Positions 61,608 through 64,000 of a stretch of DNA of 64,000 nt are shown here, piece by piece (within the stretch, counting starts at the first letter, position 1; every line of letters starts with the position of its first letter). Position numbers and translations under genes: made by a program. The notes beneath the pieces were generated by a model. That model ran no database searches. It saw only the letters and a program-made list of their open reading frames with translations, and was not told where the DNA came from. The DNA lies in contig JAHQWJ010000080.1 in NCBI GenBank assembly GCA_029856125.1, positions 1-64,000 on the forward strand, read 5' to 3'. The stretch comes from Promethearchaeia archaeon. Its GTDB lineage: Archaea > Asgardarchaeota > Lokiarchaeia > Sigyniarchaeales > SOKP01.

Positions 61608-62906
61608 GTGGTTCTATTGGCTAATAAACGAAAGCTTTCTGATATAAAGAAAAAAATTCATAACGGCAATGCAAATGTTCTTACTGCTCAGGAATTTATC
61701 AGTCGCATTGAAAAGGGAGAAAACTTTAAGTTTGAAGACATTGATGTGATTACGACCGCCACTAAAGGTCTAATGAGTGGAATTATGGGGGTATTTTCCT
61801 TTAGATTAGCACCCCCAAAAACCTTAAGAAAATTTACTGAAATCACCCTAAACGGAATCTCAGCTTTTCCTGGACCGTGCCCCAATGAGTATTTAGGAAT
61901 TGCTGATCTAATTGTTTACGGTACTGCTCAAAGTCATTCAAGAGAAAATTATTGTGGAGGATCCTTGTTTAGAGAACTAGTGGAAGGAAAACCCATCTCC
62001 ATCCATGCTAAAAGCAGTGAGGGAAATATTATCGATATGGATTTAACATTAAAAGAGATGCAATTTGCAAAACTTATGGGGACTCGTCAAGCGATAAAAA
62101 ATTACAATGCGATGCTTAACTGCGAAACATTTCAAGTAGATACTATATTTTCTTGTCTTCCTTTTGAACCTAATAAGTCAGAATTAACATTTTCTGGCTG
62201 TGGTGCTCTAAATCCTTTTCAAAACGATCCTAATTTCCGGACTTTTGGAGTGGGATCCCCACTCTTAGTTAATGGAGCTCAAGGGTATTTGATGGGACCA
62301 GGAACGCGAAATTATATCGCAAAACCTAATATGATGACAATCGCCCCCATGGATCAAATGAAGCCGGAATATTTGGGAGCTTTTAAAACTTCTTATGGAT
62401 TAGAACCCATATGCTCAATAGCTATTCCCATACCTATATTAACCGACAAAATTTTTGATGACATTGTCAAATCAGACAAAGATGTTAATTTAACGATTTT
62501 AAGTCTCGTAGGACGTGAAAAAGTTGGAGAGATCACTTATGCAGATGTATGGGATAATAATTTCGTAATGAAGTTTAACCCTAAAGCGTGTAGTAAAGGA
62601 TATAAGTGTAAAGTTATAGACAACTGCCCTACAAATGCTTTTATTATAAGAGAGGGATTAATCTCAGCAATTGATAGAGCTAGATGTTTTAATTGCGGAA
62701 ATTGTGCGAAGTTATGTCCCGACGCTTTTAGTATGGACTTAAAATCAATTCAGTATGAAGGAAAGGAAATTCCCGTTGTTTTAAGGCAATCTGATAGGGC
62801 AGGAGCTATCATGCTAGCTGAGGAACTTAAACAACAGATTCTAAAAGAGGAATTTCAGTTAAAAAAGCCAACTGGAATGCTAGATTTTGCTGAAAAATTA
62901 AAATAG
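61608..62906 (+). CDS. DUF39-type L-aspartate semialdehyde sulfurtransferase fused to ferredoxin domain
   Basis: A homocysteine-biosynthesis protein of the DUF39 (HcyS) family, in which sulfide is added to aspartate semialdehyde. In methanogens the DUF39 protein works with a separate ferredoxin protein. Residues 1-330 are DUF39 (KKKIHNGNANVLTAQEF; TKGLMSGIMGVFSF; NYCGGSLFRELVEG with a conserved-looking Cys). Residues 335-395 carry a ferredoxin domain (CSKGYKCKVIDNCP and CFNCGNCAKLCP), so the two components are fused. The start is GTG at 61608, or TTG three codons on. 432 residues. Confidence 0.82.
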   Translation: MVLLANKRKLSDIKKKIHNGNANVLTAQEFISRIEKGENFKFEDIDVITTATKGLMSGIMGVFSFRLAPPKTLRKFTEITLNGISAFPGPCPNEYLGIADLIVYGTAQSHSRENYCGGSLFRELVEGKPISIHAKSSEGNIIDMDLTLKEMQFAKLMGTRQAIKNYNAMLNCETFQVDTIFSCLPFEPNKSELTFSGCGALNPFQNDPNFRTFGVGSPLLVNGAQGYLMGPGTRNYIAKPNMMTIAPMDQMKPEYLGAFKTSYGLEPICSIAIPIPILTDKIFDDIVKSDKDVNLTILSLVGREKVGEITYADVWDNNFVMKFNPKACSKGYKCKVIDNCPTNAFIIREGLISAIDRARCFNCGNCAKLCPDAFSMDLKSIQYEGKEIPVVLRQSDRAGAIMLAEELKQQILKEEFQLKKPTGMLDFAEKLK

Positions 62907-62936
62907 CATCAAATCGAGATTAAAGGTGAATTCTAA

Positions 62937-63380
62937 ACGACTGATATCAAATTAGATAAATTTGATCAAATTGGGATTGTAGTTAATAATATTGAAAAAG
63001 CGGCTCAAATGTATCGAAAGCTTTTTAACTTTAAAGGGAACATAAATATCGTTGAACAGAGCGCAACCGTTAACTACAAGGGAAAAGATGTGACCTTTAA
63101 CATGAAAAAAATTATGCAGTTCTTTGGAGGCAAACAATTTGAAATCGTTGAAGTAGTTGATGCAACTGGTCCCAATCTTTACTCGGAGTTTATAGCAGAG
63201 GGAAATACTGGCTTACACCACTTAGGTATTTACACAAAAAACGCTGAAGAATTAATTGAACAATTTAAACAACAATTTGATGTGGAAACCGCTCAAGTGG
63301 GAAAATTGGGTAAGTTAACTTTTACTTACTTAGACACTAAAGAGATTCTAGGATATTACATTGAAATCCTTGAGTTTTAA
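62937..63380 (+). CDS. VOC / methylmalonyl-CoA epimerase-like protein, with probable ACG start
   Basis: A vicinal-oxygen-chelate fold protein. The C-terminal part (GNTGLHHLGIYTKNAEEL; DTKEILGYYIEILEF) has the His and Glu metal-ligand pattern of epimerase/glyoxalase-type proteins. The first ATG (63009) would remove the first strand. Upstream in frame is DKFDQIGIVVNNIEKAAQMY, the standard VOC N-terminus, and the open segment back to a TAA holds no ATG, GTG or TTG. ACG at 62937 is eight bases after GGTG (62925-62928). The first metal ligand is Gln-Ile in DQIGIVV, where His is usual (DHIGIAV). 147 residues. Catalytic status uncertain. Confidence 0.8.
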   Translation, partial: TTDIKLDKFDQIGIVVNNIEKAAQMYRKLFNFKGNINIVEQSATVNYKGKDVTFNMKKIMQFFGGKQFEIVEVVDATGPNLYSEFIAEGNTGLHHLGIYTKNAEELIEQFKQQFDVETAQVGKLGKLTFTYLDTKEILGYYIEILEF

Positions 63381-63445
63381 CATTAAACTATTGGTTTCTG
63401 TTCTTATGTAATAAAGTTTATTTTTAATTTATAATACTTTAATTT

Positions 63446-64000
63446 ATGTCAAAACAAAATACTAATCCGTTAGACGGGGGAGATTTGGTTGTGAAAAGCC
63501 TCCTTAAAGAGGGAATCACTAAAATTTTCGGTCTCGTTGGCGGAGAATTATTAAGGATTTATGACGCTATAGAACGATATGGTCGAGAAGAGGGCATAGA
63601 TACTGTAATGGTTCGCCATGAACAAGCGGCTGGACACATGGCAGACGCTTGGGCGCGCGCTACAGGGAAATTAGGTGTTTGTTTAGGGACTGCGGGGCCT
63701 GGCGTTACTCATCTTGTGCCAGCTGTGGCTACGGCGTGGGCAGATTCAATCCCACTTCTTGTTATTGGAGCTCAGATAGGAAGGATGTTTGATGATACGG
63801 GTATTCTCCAGGGAGGCTTAGATCAAATGAAATTAATGGAGCCGATTACAAAAGCGCAGATATCAGTTGAAGAACCTTACGAAATTCCAAGAGCAGTACA
63901 AAGAGCTATTAAAGTTGCGATGTCAGGTCGAAGAGGTCCTGTTTTTCTAGAATTTCGAGAAACCGCTCTTGTTAGAAAAGCTTCAGAGGATGACCTTAAG
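63446..64000 (+). CDS. Thiamine diphosphate-dependent enzyme, acetolactate synthase-like (3' truncated)
   Basis: The first 185 residues of a ThDP enzyme of the IlvB/pyruvate oxidase/benzoylformate decarboxylase superfamily, running off the right edge. The PYR domain has GITKIFGLVGGELLRIYDA, the cofactor-activating Glu in VMVRHEQAAGHMADAWARA, and LGTAGPGVTHLVPAVA. GRRGPVFLEFRE closes the domain. The start is the ATG at 63446 (MSKQNTNPLD). The second half, needed to tell acetolactate synthase from decarboxylases or oxalyl-CoA-type enzymes, lies outside the window. Confidence 0.88.
   Translation, partial: MSKQNTNPLDGGDLVVKSLLKEGITKIFGLVGGELLRIYDAIERYGREEGIDTVMVRHEQAAGHMADAWARATGKLGVCLGTAGPGVTHLVPAVATAWADSIPLLVIGAQIGRMFDDTGILQGGLDQMKLMEPITKAQISVEEPYEIPRAVQRAIKVAMSGRRGPVFLEFRETALVRKASEDDLK

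Noticed and set aside
1..64000. CRISPR arrays, insertion sequences, integrases, prophage genes
   Set aside because: No regularly spaced repeats, transposase motifs or phage structural proteins were seen. The PD-(D/E)XK protein at 45.2 kb has no Cas4 cysteines and no cas neighbours.

Overview
The window is AT-rich, densely packed archaeal DNA, most likely from an Asgard archaeon of the Lokiarchaeia type. That assignment is inferred from gene content. Archaeal information-processing genes are present: MCM, a GINS-like protein, an Orc1/Cdc6 homologue, topoisomerase VI A and B, L15e, RNase P Pop5 and Rpp30, aRqcH, a C/D-box sRNA candidate and an intron-bearing tRNA. Alongside them are typical Asgard 'eukaryotic-like' genes: a Ras/Rab-type GTPase, a roadblock/LC7 protein, a probable longin-domain protein and a class II-type histone deacetylase.

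Layout. 1-8.6 kb: a truncated surface protein with a degenerate transglutaminase fold, a coiled-coil zinc-ribbon protein, the deacetylase divergent from the small GTPase, a zinc dehydrogenase and a UvrD-type helicase. 8.7-20.8 kb: replication and topology genes (MCM, GINS-like, Topo VI B-A) with a 1118-aa membrane/HEAT protein and orotate phosphoribosyltransferase. 21-28.4 kb: CoaBC, then a MoxR AAA+ / VWA / SWIM-like operon. 28.4-31.9 kb: an orphan Dam-type methylase, an orphan glycyl radical enzyme and tRNA-Ala. 31.9-39.7 kb: SMC-ScpA-ScpB preceded by a degenerate Orc1/Cdc6. 39.8-45.9 kb: a nitrilase-family enzyme, a HAD hydrolase, longin plus winged-helix proteins, a C/D sRNA candidate, L15e, a gene remnant, a tRNA-Arg with two unusual introns, a structured RNA candidate and a PD-(D/E)XK nuclease. 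46-53 kb: two large unrecognised helical proteins divergent from the roadblock gene, then TrpB2 behind a structured leader. 53-64 kb: a polyprenol-kinase-like membrane protein, PyrI, aRqcH, GDPD, membrane and surface proteins, the RNase P pair, a homocysteine-forming sulfurtransferase fused to a ferredoxin, a VOC protein and a truncated ThDP enzyme.

Three results stand out. (1) For ScpA, ScpB, Pop5, Topo VI B and the VOC protein, family homology runs upstream of the first ATG/GTG/TTG into sequence with no canonical start. In each, a near-cognate or otherwise non-canonical codon (GTT, CTG, GTC, ATT, ACG) lies 7-8 nt after a GGTG Shine-Dalgarno core, the same spacing seen for the TTG starts of MCM and the roadblock gene. 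This suggests placement-driven, non-AUG initiation. (2) The 1489-aa SMC has normal ATPase ends and ScpA/ScpB partners, but no recognisable hinge. A duplicated 58-residue helical unit sits at its exact midpoint. (3) tRNA-Arg(UCU) carries probable introns in the D-loop and the T-loop and none in the anticodon loop.

All calls were made by eye from translated sequence and base pairing. No database search or folding program was run.
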